From Patagioenas fasciata (taxonomy: Eukaryota > Chordata > Aves > Columbiformes > Columbidae), in assembly GCF_037038585.1 (NCBI RefSeq), contig NC_092523.1, forward strand, positions 3,787,001-3,851,000: DNA of 64,000 nucleotides, read 5' to 3'. The notes below the pieces were generated by a model. The model was not told where the DNA came from, ran no database searches, and was given only the letters and a program-made list of their open reading frames with translations. This document shows positions 25,137 through 35,959 of this stretch, piece after piece. The stretch's first letter is position 1. Each line of letters begins with the position of its first letter. A program made the position numbers and the translations under genes.

Positions 25137-28100
25137 CTGCTTCAAACACGCGGGGATTTGCGGGAGGGAAGGAATTTGACCGGCTTCCCTTTGCTACACA
25201 AAGGAAGGGAGGACAGGGACGTCTTCCCGGAAGGACCAGAAAATAGCCACAGCTCGAGTAAGGCTGCGGGGCAGGATGTGGAAGTCCTCGTTACGGCAAT
25301 AAAAAGGTCTCAAGTACTTGGCTGGGGCACCAGGAATCCACCGACACACCAGACTGGCTCCAAAACGGCTTTTCGCATCAGCGTAGTTGGGAACATCCGT
25401 GTTGATTTGTTCCTCGGACGATGATCCGTTCCCCCTCACTGCAGAAGTCCTCGGTTCCCTTCAAACCAGTGACACCTACATCTCCTGCTCCCTCCTACCC
25501 ACCTGGGACCTTTGATCTCATGGACAGGTTTTAATTTCACTTTAGAGGAGGGATGGCAAAGCACAACCTGACTCACACAGCAGAGGCAGAGGTTATGCTC
25601 TCGCCTCCTCTTCTGAAGGCAGAGAACTCTTGTTTTCCATCCCAGGCCCAAATTAGTACTAATTATTCCATGCAAAACGCAGTTGCTTCAACAGGAAGGA
25701 ATTAGGACAACAAATTATTCTGGACTAAAGAGGACTCGCTGCCTAAGCAAGTGATCTTGATCACATGGAATAAAAAGGGTGTTCTCCCACATGCATTTTG
25801 GGAAAAAAAAAAAAAGCAGTTCTCAGTCCATTTTTTAAAAGATTTCTAACCTCCACGCCTGTCGCAGTAGCCACCAGAATTTCCCATGTGACCAACGCGC
25901 CAAAACTCAACCCACACTCAGTTGTTTTGATTTCCACCATCAAACCTGCAGCCACCATAAACACCATGGTACCACATGTATTAATATAACCACAGCAAAA
26001 GCGGGTTTGATGGCCACGGCTGACGCTTTCAGTTGGGTGAGTTTTGACTCGCGGCAGAGTGGGAAGGGGGACATTAACACGTACCTTACGCTGCAAAAAA
26101 CCACACGTGGGTCAACGTGGGGAGCAGCATCACTGTCACAAGAGTTTCCAGAGCCAGGCTGGGGACACAGGTGGAATTCAAGGCCTCCTGAAGACAGTAC
26201 TCAGAGAACGGTGGGAATGAACCAGCTTCACACTCCTGGCTGAGCAGATGTGACAGTGACAGCGTCCACCGAACCCAAGACAGGTTTCCCCACGAGCTTT
26301 GGCTGCACACAGAAGTTTCAAGCACTGTTTATGGGAAATGCATGTGAGTTGTATCTGAGAAAAGTGTTTCCAGCATTTTTTGTAAGTTTAATGAGAAGAA
26401 AGCACTCGTGATGAAAGCCACTCTACCCACTTGTAAACCTGATAGACACAGGAAGAACAGGCTCAGACCAGTTTCTAGCAATATCCAGGACCAGCTGCTC
26501 TCAAGGAAGACGCAAGAAATCATTCTGGACAGTTTGGGAATTGCTTGCTTATCGGTAAATCTCTGCCTAAACCCTTCAGATAGTGATCATGCACAATGGT
26601 TCATACCCCATATATTAAATATTAATCCTTCCTAATGTGAGTGCCGATGTTCCGGTTATCCGATTCAGATAACCACACACCCCTAACAGCCCAGTCCTTT
26701 TCCACCCCAAACCACATCAACACAACGTACAAAACCCAGCACGGAGCAGCAGCACTTTGCAATCCAGTTAGAGAACGAGCTGGTGATATTTGCCTCCACC
26801 TCTGAGCCTGAAAGCAAACCAACTGGATCTCCCCAAAAGCAGGAGGGAAAGAGTTAAGAGCAGAGAGATGAATCAGCCCACTGCGATAAAACACGGACAT
26901 TTCCTACCTCTCCGCTCTAGGGTTTCTTCCTGTCCGCAGGAGATGCCTGCAGACCTGGTTGTGTTCAAGTGATTTTCACCGCAACAGGAAAGCTGGGGGA
27001 TTTGGTTTATTTCAAGAGGAAAACGCAATTTGTGAATGAAACCAGAAAGCAGCCGTGAGGGCTGAGCTTGTTCCCGTGTAACGCCAAGAGTAACGCACCA
27101 GCCAGCAGTTTGTGTGTCTGCTAAACTACTCCTGACGCTATAGGAGCATACAGGCGCTCTGTTCAACCTGAAATCACCCGCCCCATGCTGTGCAGGGTTT
27201 CGAGGCATCACACAGACCACGACCACGCAACCGTGGCTCAGCACAGCCTTACCCAAAGCGGTTACGGCAGAGGTCACGCAACCTGCACCCTTCCCGCCGG
27301 ATCGGGATCTGCCATCCTGCCGCAAACACAGAGGATTTGAGGAAAATAGATGTCAGTCGTCATCTGGAGGAGACAGGGAGAGAGGGAATTCAAACTGCTC
27401 TTCCACAAGGATGTTGATGTTGGAGTTGGACCAGTATCACAGCTCCACACAAAGCATCAGTTATTCAAGAGTGACATTTCAGCAAAGCAGAGCTATGTGT
27501 CCTATTAGCTCGCAAACAATACAGCCGCACCAACGCCAGGGCAGCAATGCTCCTGGAAACGGGAAACATCTATTTTCAGCACCTCCCAGCATCCCCCCCT
27601 CCCACTCCTGGCTTTAACAAACTGTTTTTATAAAGATCAGGCAAAAGCCCTGAAGCTTCCTAGAGAAAACTCCCCAAAAACCTCTTCAACGCACAGATGG
27701 GGAAGGTGCCAGTGCCAATTTTCTGCCCAGCACAGACACCAAGTCTCTCCCACACAGCTCCCCCAGCTCTCAAAGCTGTGGTCTGCACCCCCCTAAAAAT
27801 TCCTGCCTCTCCACCTTGGCCACGGCAGAAGTCAATGAGGCAGCTGGCAGCGCCCTGACTGTCCCCAGAGTCCCTTTTCTCATCATTAAGCTGCTTTCCC
27901 AACCTCACAGTGGGAATAATGGCATGAGTTTGCATCCGATTCTTGACAGGGAGAGCCATAAATCCTCCTTGCACACCCGGCAGCTCCCTGGATCGGCTGC
28001 AGCCACCCCGGGCACCTCCTTCCCTGCCCCCGGCCACTGCAGCAACAGGAATTAAAATAAAGAAAGGTGAAAAAGTCCTGCTGGGGATGCAGATCTATTT

Positions 28101-28589
28101 GCCTGCGTCCCGTTTGTTTCTCCTTGCACAGGAGAGGAAAAATCCCTAAATATTTTCAAAGCATCCCGCGTGTTCGCACCAAGCTCCAGCTACGGACAAG
28201 CAGAGAAGGGATGACTAATTTTTTTTTAGCATAAAATGCTGCGGGGAGCGTCCTGTGAACAAGCAAAGTAAATTCCTGAGGCTCTCGGCGAGGACCCCGC
28301 TGCTCCTTGCGAAACTTCCCAGCTGGAACCTCGCAGCCCAAAAGCCAGAAAACATCATTTTTCCCTCCTCTGACAAACAGAGGCCGGGATTCCTTTTTCA
28401 CGGCAGTATTTGGATTTGAACGTCAGGCCATATTTAGCAAAAAGTGGGGGGGGAAAAAAGCCTCCCTTCCTTCCTGTCACATTTTCCAAGCCTCGATGAC
28501 ATCCAAGATCAGGAATAAGCGAGGAGGATGCGGCTTCCCCAGTGTGGGAGAGCACGGGAGTGCATGGGTTCCCAGTTGGGGTGTCGGTG
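25137..28589. other. Non-coding stretch, probably intron 1 of the left-going gene
   Basis: No repeat of the CR1 type is recognised. Weak minus-strand exon-like signals occur near 26,440 and 26,905-26,945 but their phases give stops with the neighbours. Confidence 0.4.
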
Positions 28590-28742
28590 ACACCGCTGAG
28601 GAGGTGACACAGCCCTGGGGATACAGAGGGGACACAGCCCTGGGACCACGGAAGGGACACAGCCCTGGGGATACAGAGGCGACACAACCCTGAGGATATG
28701 GAAGAGATACAGCCCTGGCACCACGGAGGGGACACAGCTCCG
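28590..28742 (+). repeat. Minisatellite, about 24-base unit
   Basis: Six or so copies of a unit like GGGGACACAGCCCTGGGGAT plus ACAGA, alternating with a variant containing ACCACGGAAG. Lies just left of the CpG island. Confidence 0.85.
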
Positions 28743-28839
28743 GCGTGGGGGCACCTCCCAAGGGTCAGCGCAGGCCATGAGCCCCGAGGCTGGCGCACCC
28801 TCCCGAGAACCAGCCTTAAACTCCCGGTCTAGGCCAAGA

Positions 28840-29750
28840 GCCGCCGAGGAGCCGCTTTAGGGACGCGAGGCCGCGGACACGCGTGGGCGCCGCCCGGAGA
28901 GGCCCCGCCCGGCGCTCCCCCCCCTCCTCAGGCGCCCCCGCGTCGCCATAACAACCCCGGACCCGTCCCCGCCGCCTCCCCCTCGCGGGGCCGCTCGCTC
29001 ACCTGCGGGGCCGGGCCGGGCCCGCTGCTCCTCCCTCGCTGCTCCCGCCGCCGCCCTAAAGGCTCCGGTACGACGGCGCGGCGGGGCGGCCGCGACCATG
29101 GAAAGGGTCGGGAGTGGGAGGCGGTGGTGGTGGTGGGGAAGGGAGGGAAGGGGGCTCGGGAGGCACCGCCGCCCCTCAGCACCCCGCCGCGGGGCTGCCG
29201 GCCCTCAGCGGCGCCCCCGCCGCCCGCCCGCGGGTCCCGCCGCCGCCGCCATGGTGCGGCTGCATGCAGGGCGCGCTGCGCTGACAGGGCGGGCGGGGCA
29301 GGGGGCGGGGCGAGGGGCGGGGCGAGGGGCGGGGCCACAGCGGGATCCCTCCGCCAGGTACCCGGGACGGGGACGTTGCCGTTACGGTGCTGCCACCTGC
29401 CGGTACCGGAGGGGGCTCTGTTCCCTGTCCCACTGCCGGTACCGGAGTGGGGCGTCCCCTCCGTGCCTGCCCCCTGCGGCGGAGCCCTTTTGGAGGGGAG
29501 GGCCCGGCCTCCGTCCCGCCGCCATGAGGTAACGGGGAGGAGAAGGCGGGCAGCGCCCCCCCTCACAACACCTGTCTATCACCGCGACGGGCGTAGGCAG
29601 CAACCAATCAGCGGCGGCGACGCGCAGCGTGGGGCGGGCTCAGCGCGTTCCCCGGCGCAATCGCGGAAGGAAATTTGGATTTCTGAAAGCGGAGAGTCGC
29701 GGGTTGAACTTTAACCCGAGTGTTTTTAATTTGCGCTGTTTCCGCCCAGG
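28840..29750. promoter_or_regulatory. CpG-island promoter between the left-going gene and MAVS
   Basis: About 0.9 kb of very GC- and CpG-rich sequence. Three tandem copies of GGGGCGGGGCGA-like GC boxes lie at about 29,300-29,335, and a CCAAT box is at 29,604-29,608 in the orientation and position expected for MAVS. A strong minus-strand splice donor at 29,002 indicates transcription leftward as well, so the island probably works in both directions. Transcription starts are inferred, not visible. Confidence 0.65.
29003..29099 (-). CDS. Putative first exon of unidentified minus-strand gene
   Basis: Minus-strand ATG at 29,099 in the CpG island opens a frame reading MVAAAPPRRRTGAFRAA and on to an excellent donor (GCAG then GTGAGC at 29,002), phase 1. 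The exon may instead be wholly or partly 5' UTR. The start codon is the weakest part of the call. Phase 1 fits the next candidate exon at 25.1 kb. I do not recognise the protein. Confidence 0.35.
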
Positions 29751-29854
29751 AATCCCCCTCTAGAGAAGGCCAGGCTCCTGTAGAAAAGCCCAAGCTCCTA
29801 AAGAAAAGCCCAGCGTTGCTGCTCACGTCAAGTCTCGGCAGGTGCTGAAGCGAG

Positions 29855-29971
29855 ATGGGTTTTGCCGAGGACAAAGTCTACAAATACATTATCCAGAACC
29901 TCGGGAGCTTCAAGAACATCCGTGTGGCCTCGCTGGCCGATTCCCTCAGCTGCCTGACTGACGCCGACAGA
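29855..29971 (+). CDS. MAVS: MAVS coding exon 1 (first half of CARD)
   Basis: Begins at the ATG and ends before a GTAATC donor, phase 0, 39 codons. Encodes helices 1-3 of the CARD (FAEDKVYKYIIQNLG, then VASLADSLSCLTDADR). A possible 5' non-coding exon boundary is the acceptor at about 29,748-29,750 (CCGCCCAG), so the 5' UTR may be spliced. Confidence 0.93.
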
Positions 29972-32900
29972 GTAATCCCCCGCTTTCCCAAGCCCTGCCG
30001 CGCTCCTTCCATCATCTATATCTTAAGCAACCTATGTATGCTAAGCCTTATTTCTAAGCCAGACCTCTTAGACCCGCTCTGTGTTTTCTTTTAGGACGAA
30101 CTTCACACACGGGAGGAGACGCGAGGGAGCCAAGCGACCGCCTATAGGTTCTACCAATACCTGCGGTGCCGGCAGGGCTGGGTGCAGGACTTGATCGCCG
30201 CGCTGCGCCACAACAACGCCGGGGATCTGGCCGATGAGCTGCAGCATGTGTACGACTCCTGGCAACCCCGTAGGTGGTTTTGGCGTCACCGGGTGCTGTC
30301 CTGGGGGGCTGGTGGAGATGGGGACACAAACGTGGTGTCCACGGTGGCCTGATGACCCTGGGGGTGTTTGTGGCTGTGTCCCTGGCCTGGGGATGGTGGG
30401 GTCATTGTTGGTAGGCGGTTTGGTTTGTCACCTGGAGGGGAGACAGAAAGATGATGAAATCATAGAATCATTTTGGGTGGAAGAGACTCTCAGGATGAGA
30501 GGAAAAGGCCTCAGGTTGCATCAGGGGAGGCTGAGGTTGGATCTGGGGAACAATTTCTTCCCCAAAGGGCTGTGGGGCATTGGAACAGGCTGCCCAGGGC
30601 AGTGCTGGAGTCACCATCCCTGGAGGGTTGGACAGACGGACATGAGGTTCTCAGGGGCACGGGGTAGTGCCAGGGGTGGGTTAATGGTTAGAAACAATCA
30701 TCTTGAGGGTCTTTTCCAACCAAAATGATTCTGTGAATTAAGTGACAGGTGCAGGTGTGCAAGCAGGGTCTGCAGAACATTAGGAGCACCCACAGTTCTG
30801 TCAGAAAGCAGCACCAGCCAGGTCACATTAGGACGGGCTCTTTTTCAGACTCTTCCACACTACCCAGGTGTAACTACAGCCTTTCTAGCTTAGGAATTTG
30901 GTTAGAACTGTTGATTTCTGGCTATGATGTCCTTATGGTGGCTAGAAACACTGATCACCAAGTGCTGTCTCCTCTCTCTCCCCGCAAATCCAGCCTTTAA
31001 CTCATCACTAAATACGCTGAATAGCTCTCTACTGTTAATCTGAAAAGAACAAAAAAAATATTTAGAAACATAAGCATTACCCCACCCCAGGCACTACCTG
31101 AGAATCTCATCTCTGCATCTGTTCAACCCCTCCAGGGATGGTGACTCCGGCACTGCCCCAGGCAGTGGGATGAATGGAAGCTGCTGTGGGGACAGAGTGA
31201 GGGCACATGAGGGGCTGCCTTGGCCCCACACCCATCCTCTGCCTCCTCAGCTTTTTCCCCAGTGTACCCACTCACAACTCTCCTTGGCTCCTCCAGGTCC
31301 CGCAGCTCCTGCCGCTGCCTCCGCAGCTCCCACCACTGCCTCCGTCCCTCCTGCGGCCAGTGCTGCCCGTCCCGCTCTCTCCATCACTGCCCAGACGCCA
31401 TCCCCAGGGCCAAACCCCCTTCTGGGCGCCCTATTGGCGGAGCAGCCGTGCCGAGACTTGCCCGTCAGTGGCCACTCGCCTCTCCTGCCCGATGCCACCG
31501 CCACCACGAGTACAGACCTGGATGCCAGGGCCCCGGTGCAGGAATTGGTGAGCGGGGTATGTGTCAGATGGGAACACAAAGGTCCCTTTTGGGTTGGTGC
31601 ATGGGGAGCCTGTGATAGGGTAACTGTTGAGGGACACCCCAAGCAGTCTTTTGCTGGTGATCCCTGCTGCATGTTTGCTGCATCTGGTCACCCATAGCGT
31701 ACATAAGGCCCTATAGCTGCTCCCCTCTCCTGCTTCCCCTCCACAGGTGGGAGTGGAGGGTCTGCTCTGTGAGTCTGGGCTCCCTGATCCCATGTGGAGC
31801 TCCTGTGAGCTGGGCCAAGGAGGCACCCCTCATCGCCAGACTCATGTGTAGCACTGGCTTGGGGTTTGGGACACGCCAGAGATCCCAGATCACCTTATCC
31901 TGGCACAGCGATTTCATCAAATCGAAGAGTCACAGAAGAGTTTGGGTTGGAAGGGACCTTCCCAGCTCCCCCAGTGCCACCCCTGCCATGAGCAGGGACA
32001 TCTTCACCAGCTCAGGTTGCTCAGAGCCCCATCCAGCCTGGCCTGGGATGTCTCCAGGGATGGTTCATCCACCACCTCTCTGCCCAACCTGGGCCAGGCT
32101 CTCACCACCCTCAGGGCCAACAATTCCTTCCTCATGTCCAGCCTGAATCTCCCTCCTTTAGTTTAAAACCGTCACCCCTTGTCCTATCCCAACAGGCCCT
32201 GCTCAAAAGTCTGTCCCCATCTTTCTTATCAGCCCCTTTTAAGTCCGGAAAGGCCGCACTAAGGTCTCCCCGGAGCTTCTCTTCTCCAGCTGAACACCTC
32301 AACTCTCTCAGCCTGTCCCCCAGCAGAGCTGTTCCAGCCTCGGGTCATTCCTGTGGCTCCTCTGGCCCCTCTCCAGCAGCTCCATGTGTGTCCTGTGCTG
32401 AGGTCCCCAGAGTAGATCCAGCACTGCAGGGGTCTCTCACCGGAGCAGAGTATTTAAAGTGATTTAACGCAGCTAATTTCTTTCCAGCTCCCCAAAAAGC
32501 TGGAGCAAGAGAGTCTCCAGCCACCTCCACCTGGGAGCACAGTCCATGACGCATCGAGTGACGGGCACGATGGAGAGGGGCATCTCCCGCACCCCACTGA
32601 GGCTGTGCAGGTGGCAGCAGGACCCCTCAAGACAGGCACCATGGCTGTGCCATCGGCCACCACCTCCGATCAGGGCCGGGACTGGCTGAGCCGCCAGCAG
32701 CACCCGGTGTGTGTGGATAACGGGTGTTTTGGGAATGCCAACCACCTGCACCGCGGTGCACTGGGCTTGGGTCTGGGCAGCTCTCTGCTGCCCAGGCCTG
32801 TGGGTGCTGCTGGCAGCCCCCAGCAGCCCAGGAATGAGCCCGAAGAGAATTTCTATATGTCCACCGAGTCGCCCTCGAGGCCGGAGGAATCTGCTCGCAG

Positions 32901-35084
32901 CAGGGGGGCACAGCCCCCAGCCTCACCGCCAAAACAACAGGCTGTGCCCAGTTCTGAGCGCGACGGGCCCCCGAGCAGCTTCGTGGATGTGCGCAGCCCT
33001 CTGCTCATAAAGCAGCAGTTCGACGCGGAGCAGAAGCGGGTTGAGATGCTGCAAGAGCACGAAGCAGACAGAGGTGGGTTTGCTCCCCACAGAGCTGTGT
33101 ATCTGCTGTCCTGATGGGGAGCGGGGTTGTAGGTGCTGCTCGGTGCCCGTCCTGCTTGATAATGAGGGTGGAGAGTGGCAGAGAAGGTGCAGGTGTGGGG
33201 TAGAGCCCCACTGGAGGCCGTGGGGGGCCTGCCAAAGAACGGTGGCAGCTGCAGTTGTTGGTACAGGACAACCTGAGGTTGTGTCTGCCTTGGTGGCCCA
33301 TGAGCACTCCTGGTGATGCAGAGAGTCACTCTCTGCTCTTGTCACCCATCCCTGGGCACAGTGACCTACCCCAGGAGGGGCGTGAGGTTGGGTTGTGCAG
33401 AAATCCAGCTCAGTTGCTTGTTTTCCCCAAGTTTTTCCTCCAGTTGTTGTTGCTCACTGTATTTTTGGCTCAACGTTGTGCGCAAGGCTTGGCAGAGGCA
33501 CTTGCCTCGTTTCTGATGTAAAACACCCCAATTAAATGTCTGCACCCCTCATTTCAGCAGCCTGGGGACACCCTGCTCTCGAAGGGAGGAACAGACTGGG
33601 TGTACTGGTTTTGCTGGTGCCATCTGGTTTAGCTGCACCTACCGGGAGAGCTCGAGTGCCATGGCAGAACCAGGGCCATGCAGGCAGCACCCAGTCACGC
33701 TGGGCCCTGCTCCCCACGCACCCTCCTCAGCTCTGGGAGGATCCTGTTGCAGCATCCTTGAGGAAAAGCAAAACTCACCTTTTAGGTCTTGTGATTAACA
33801 CAATACATTTTGTTTTCTCCCTGACAGACAGTTCGACGGAAACAACTACCCTGGTTGCTACCCTGGTGCCCAGAGATGCTTCCCTATCCTGTGACACCTC
33901 CCTGAAGCCTCCTGTGCAAGAGCAATATCTGCCGGCGGGGGAGACGGCCAGCGGCTCCCGCTCCGTGCCCACGGAGGAGAAAGTAGGTGATGTTTCCCAT
34001 TGCATTTCATTCAGGTCCTTGCAGACTCCCCCTATCTAGAAGATTTTCTGCGGCACTGATAAGATTTTGAGCTGGTGGTCGTTTATTCAAGGCCTTTTTT
34101 CCCCACTGTGTTCACGCCCCTGTGCGGATCCTGTATTTTGTAGCACGGGAGAAGGGAGCCAAGGTCTGTAAGGCTTTGACTACATATTTCCCCTCCTCGA
34201 CTTGCCAGTCAGTCTCTTGGCTTCCAGGTGCCTCTTTCCACCCCTCTCCTTGCAGCTTGTCTCCCCTTTTCTCCTTCCTGTATCTTCTCAGAGCCCAAAC
34301 ACCTCCCTGCCCTGCTCTTTTTCCCGGCCCTGGCAGTTACCTGTGACCTGAACTTGCTATTAGCAGCTGCAGACGTGGTTCTTGAGTGCTGACGTGGGTT
34401 TGTGGTGTGATGCGGGTGCTCCCCTCTCGTTGTCTCCTAAAGGTGCTCCCAGCCTCGACGGTCCCGATTCCGACAGTAACAGGAAGCTCTGAAGTCACGT
34501 CTGGGAGGACGACGTCCCGGGTGAGCTCTGCCATCTGGGTGCCTTGCAGCAGCGTGGAGGGGCATGTGGAGCCCAGCAAGCCGGGTGTCCTCCTGTCCAC
34601 GCCTGGGGAGAGCCCAGAAGCGGCTGGCAGGTGCCCAAGCTCTCGGGGACCCAGTGGCCACCATTCCAGATCATCTGGTAGCCTCACCTTCAGCAGCGAC
34701 CCGCTCTTGATGAGTACGGATAGCTCCAGCACGGGAGAAACGCTCTCCAGAGTCTCCTCGGGATGTTCTGCTCCAGCAGCCCGTGAAAACACCAGGGAAA
34801 AGGAGAAACCTGGAGCAAGCGGAGACTCTTCTCCACCTTCAAGCTGGGCCAGCACCTCCCTGGGCACCCATGAGGTCCGTGTGGACCATTACCCCAGCAC
34901 CCAGCTCAGGGCGGGCAACGACCTCCAAGATGGAGAAAATCCTCTCGGAAACCCTCCGGTTTTTGACTCGTCTGAGGTCATAGTCCCCTGTGTGTACAGC
35001 ATCAGACCGTCCCTGTCACACCTCATGGGCATTGCTGCGATTTCAGCTCTGGCGTTCCTGGTGTACACTCGGTTGCGGAAATAG
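29855..35084 (+). CDS. MAVS: MAVS, mitochondrial antiviral-signalling protein (complete, six coding exons)
   Basis: Adaptor that relays RIG-I-like receptor sensing of viral RNA to interferon and NF-kB activation from the mitochondrial outer membrane. Coding exons join as 29855-29971, 30095-30269, 31297-31547, 32488-33073, 33828-33982 and 34443-35084, all bounded by GT-AG and with matching phases (0,1,0,1,0), giving 641 residues plus stop. Residues 1 to about 92 form a CARD (start MGFAEDKVYKYIIQ, later RFYQYLRCRQGWVQDLI). The middle is rich in Pro, Ser and Ala, as is usual in MAVS, and contains two PVQE motifs and PEENFY, which resemble TRAF-binding sites. The C-terminus is hydrophobic (HLMGIAAISALAFLVYTRLRK region), ending in basic residues like a tail anchor. 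The start ATG sits in a purine context and has the conserved CARD directly behind it. Upstream of PANK2 on the same strand, as in mammals. Identification is from domain architecture, anchor and synteny. The central region cannot be aligned by eye to mammalian MAVS. Confidence 0.95.
30095..30269 (+). CDS. MAVS: MAVS coding exon 2 (second half of CARD)
   Basis: Acceptor TTTTCTTTTAG, donor GTAGGT, phase 0 in and 1 out. Encodes DELHTREETRGSQATA and the tryptophan-containing helix CRQGWVQDLIAALRHNNAG, then DELQHVYDSW. The intron before it is only 123 bases. Confidence 0.94.
30450..30738 (+). mobile_element. CR1 LINE 3' fragment in MAVS intron, with a short inverted CR1 tail before it
   Basis: From about 30,488 the plus strand carries the CR1 end (GGTTGGATCTGGGGAACAAT to CAACCAAAATGATTCTGTG). 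The 35 bases before it (ATCATAGAATCATTTTGGG) are a CR1 tail in the opposite orientation. Confidence 0.88.
31098..31168 (-). mobile_element. CR1 LINE short internal scrap in MAVS intron
   Basis: Matches CTGAGAATCTCATCTCTGC to CACTGCCCCAGGCAG of the common CR1 end, diverged, no tail. Confidence 0.75.
31297..31547 (+). CDS. MAVS: MAVS coding exon 3 (proline/alanine-rich segment)
   Basis: Acceptor CTCCTCCAG, donor GTGAGC, phase 1 in and 0 out. Low-complexity Pro/Ala/Thr/Ser stretch, corresponding to the proline-rich region that follows the CARD in MAVS proteins. The end carries APVQEL, which matches the TRAF2-type consensus P-x-Q-E seen as PVQET in human MAVS. It also contains ALSIT. Confidence 0.9.
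31918..32455 (-). mobile_element. CR1 LINE 3' fragment in MAVS intron 3
   Basis: Same subfamily as 390-794 and 60,022-60,188 (shared GGTTGCTCAGAGCCCCATCC). It ends only about 30 bases before the acceptor of MAVS coding exon 4. Confidence 0.9.
32488..33073 (+). CDS. MAVS: MAVS coding exon 4 (large central exon)
   Basis: Acceptor TTTCTTTCCAG, donor GTGGGT, phase 0 in and 1 out, 195 codons. Mostly disordered-looking, rich in Ser, Pro, Gly and Gln. It contains EPEENFYMSTES, which fits the TRAF6 pattern P-x-E-x-x-aromatic and resembles the PEENEY site of human MAVS. A short charged, possibly helical segment (QFDAEQKRVEMLQEHEAD) closes the exon. Confidence 0.9.
33828..33982 (+). CDS. MAVS: MAVS coding exon 5
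   Basis: Acceptor TTCTCCCTGACAG, donor GTAGGT, phase 1 in and 0 out. Ser/Thr-rich, with a second PVQE motif (PPVQEQYLP) that resembles a TRAF-binding site. Confidence 0.88.
34443..35084 (+). CDS. MAVS: MAVS last exon (Ser-rich region and tail anchor)
   Basis: Acceptor TCTCCTAAAG, phase 0, 213 codons plus TAG stop. Begins VLPASTVPIPTV, continues as a long serine-rich linker, and ends in a hydrophobic stretch of about 17 residues (LMGIAAISALAFLVY) followed by TRLRK. A single C-terminal anchor with a short basic tail is the typical mitochondrial outer-membrane targeting arrangement of MAVS. Confidence 0.93.
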   Translation: MLPASTVPIPTVTGSSEVTSGRTTSRVSSAIWVPCSSVEGHVEPSKPGVLLSTPGESPEAAGRCPSSRGPSGHHSRSSGSLTFSSDPLLMSTDSSSTGETLSRVSSGCSAPAARENTREKEKPGASGDSSPPSSWASTSLGTHEVRVDHYPSTQLRAGNDLQDGENPLGNPPVFDSSEVIVPCVYSIRPSLSHLMGIAAISALAFLVYTRLRK

Positions 35085-35959
35085 TGCTGGATTGGAGGGG
35101 ATGCCACGACTGTCGCTCAGCCTCGGTGATTCCTCTTCGGAGCAGGGATTTGGCCAACGTTTGAGCAGCGGCAGGGATGGTATGGGTGGTGTTAAATCTC
35201 TTTCTGGAAGGTTTTGCTGGAAGGGGCCTTGGTTGTGTGATGCTGTTGGGTTTGGGTCTGTTCTCCCACCGTTTCCCAACCGTCATCTTGTCTGTAGCCT
35301 TCTCCTTTTACACCCACAGAGAGGATCTCGCTCTGGGAGCAATCCCTTGAGTCAAAAAACAAAGTTCTCATGGCAATTCTCCACGTTTTCCTTGTTTGGT
35401 CCCAGGAGGCCCCAGGGAAACATGTCCTGGTTGTCCAAAGGGTGACCGTCCGGGTCCCTGCAGGCAGCACAGCCAGGAGAGGTTTTGCAGATCTGTAAAG
35501 GGGGAGCTGATTTTGTTGGCTCTGCTCATCTCGGCTTGAAAACCTGCCCGAGGGTCTGTGCAGGAGCCTTCACCTCACGTTGAATTTGTATTACTTGGTG
35601 TCTCTGACTTTGCGGCTGGGACCTTTGTCTGCTTTTACTGCTGCTTTTTCATGGTGCTGGATGTGCGGGCAGGACCCCGTGCAGCAAGTGACGCTCATTT
35701 GTGACAAAGAGACACCCCTGTGATGAAAAAGTGCCAGGCCAGAGCACACATGAGCTGCCCCTCTCCCAAGAACCATCATCCTGCTTTGGTGCTTTGCTTC
35801 GGAGCATCCTCCCCACTTCCGAGGGTCAAGGATGGGCACTGACACCCTGAGGATGAAGCTGAAGAGCAGGAAAGATCCACATCTCTCCATCTTTCTCAAG
35901 GATCAACCTCATTTCAACTTTGAGGAAGCTGATGAGGCCTCTACAGACAGCTGAGAGCA
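35085..35959 (+). other. MAVS: MAVS downstream sequence, probable 3' UTR
   Basis: No AATAAA is visible before the CR1 at 35,960. The first clear one on the plus strand is at 38,088-38,093. The transcript end therefore cannot be placed. Confidence 0.4.

Noticed and set aside
28928-29566. Minus-strand frame of 212 codons in the CpG island
   Set aside because: Low-complexity Pro/Arg/Gly translation typical of GC-rich promoters; it reads through the strong donor at 29,002.
32853-33345. Minus-strand frames of 140 to 158 codons
   Set aside because: Shadows of the MAVS central exon.
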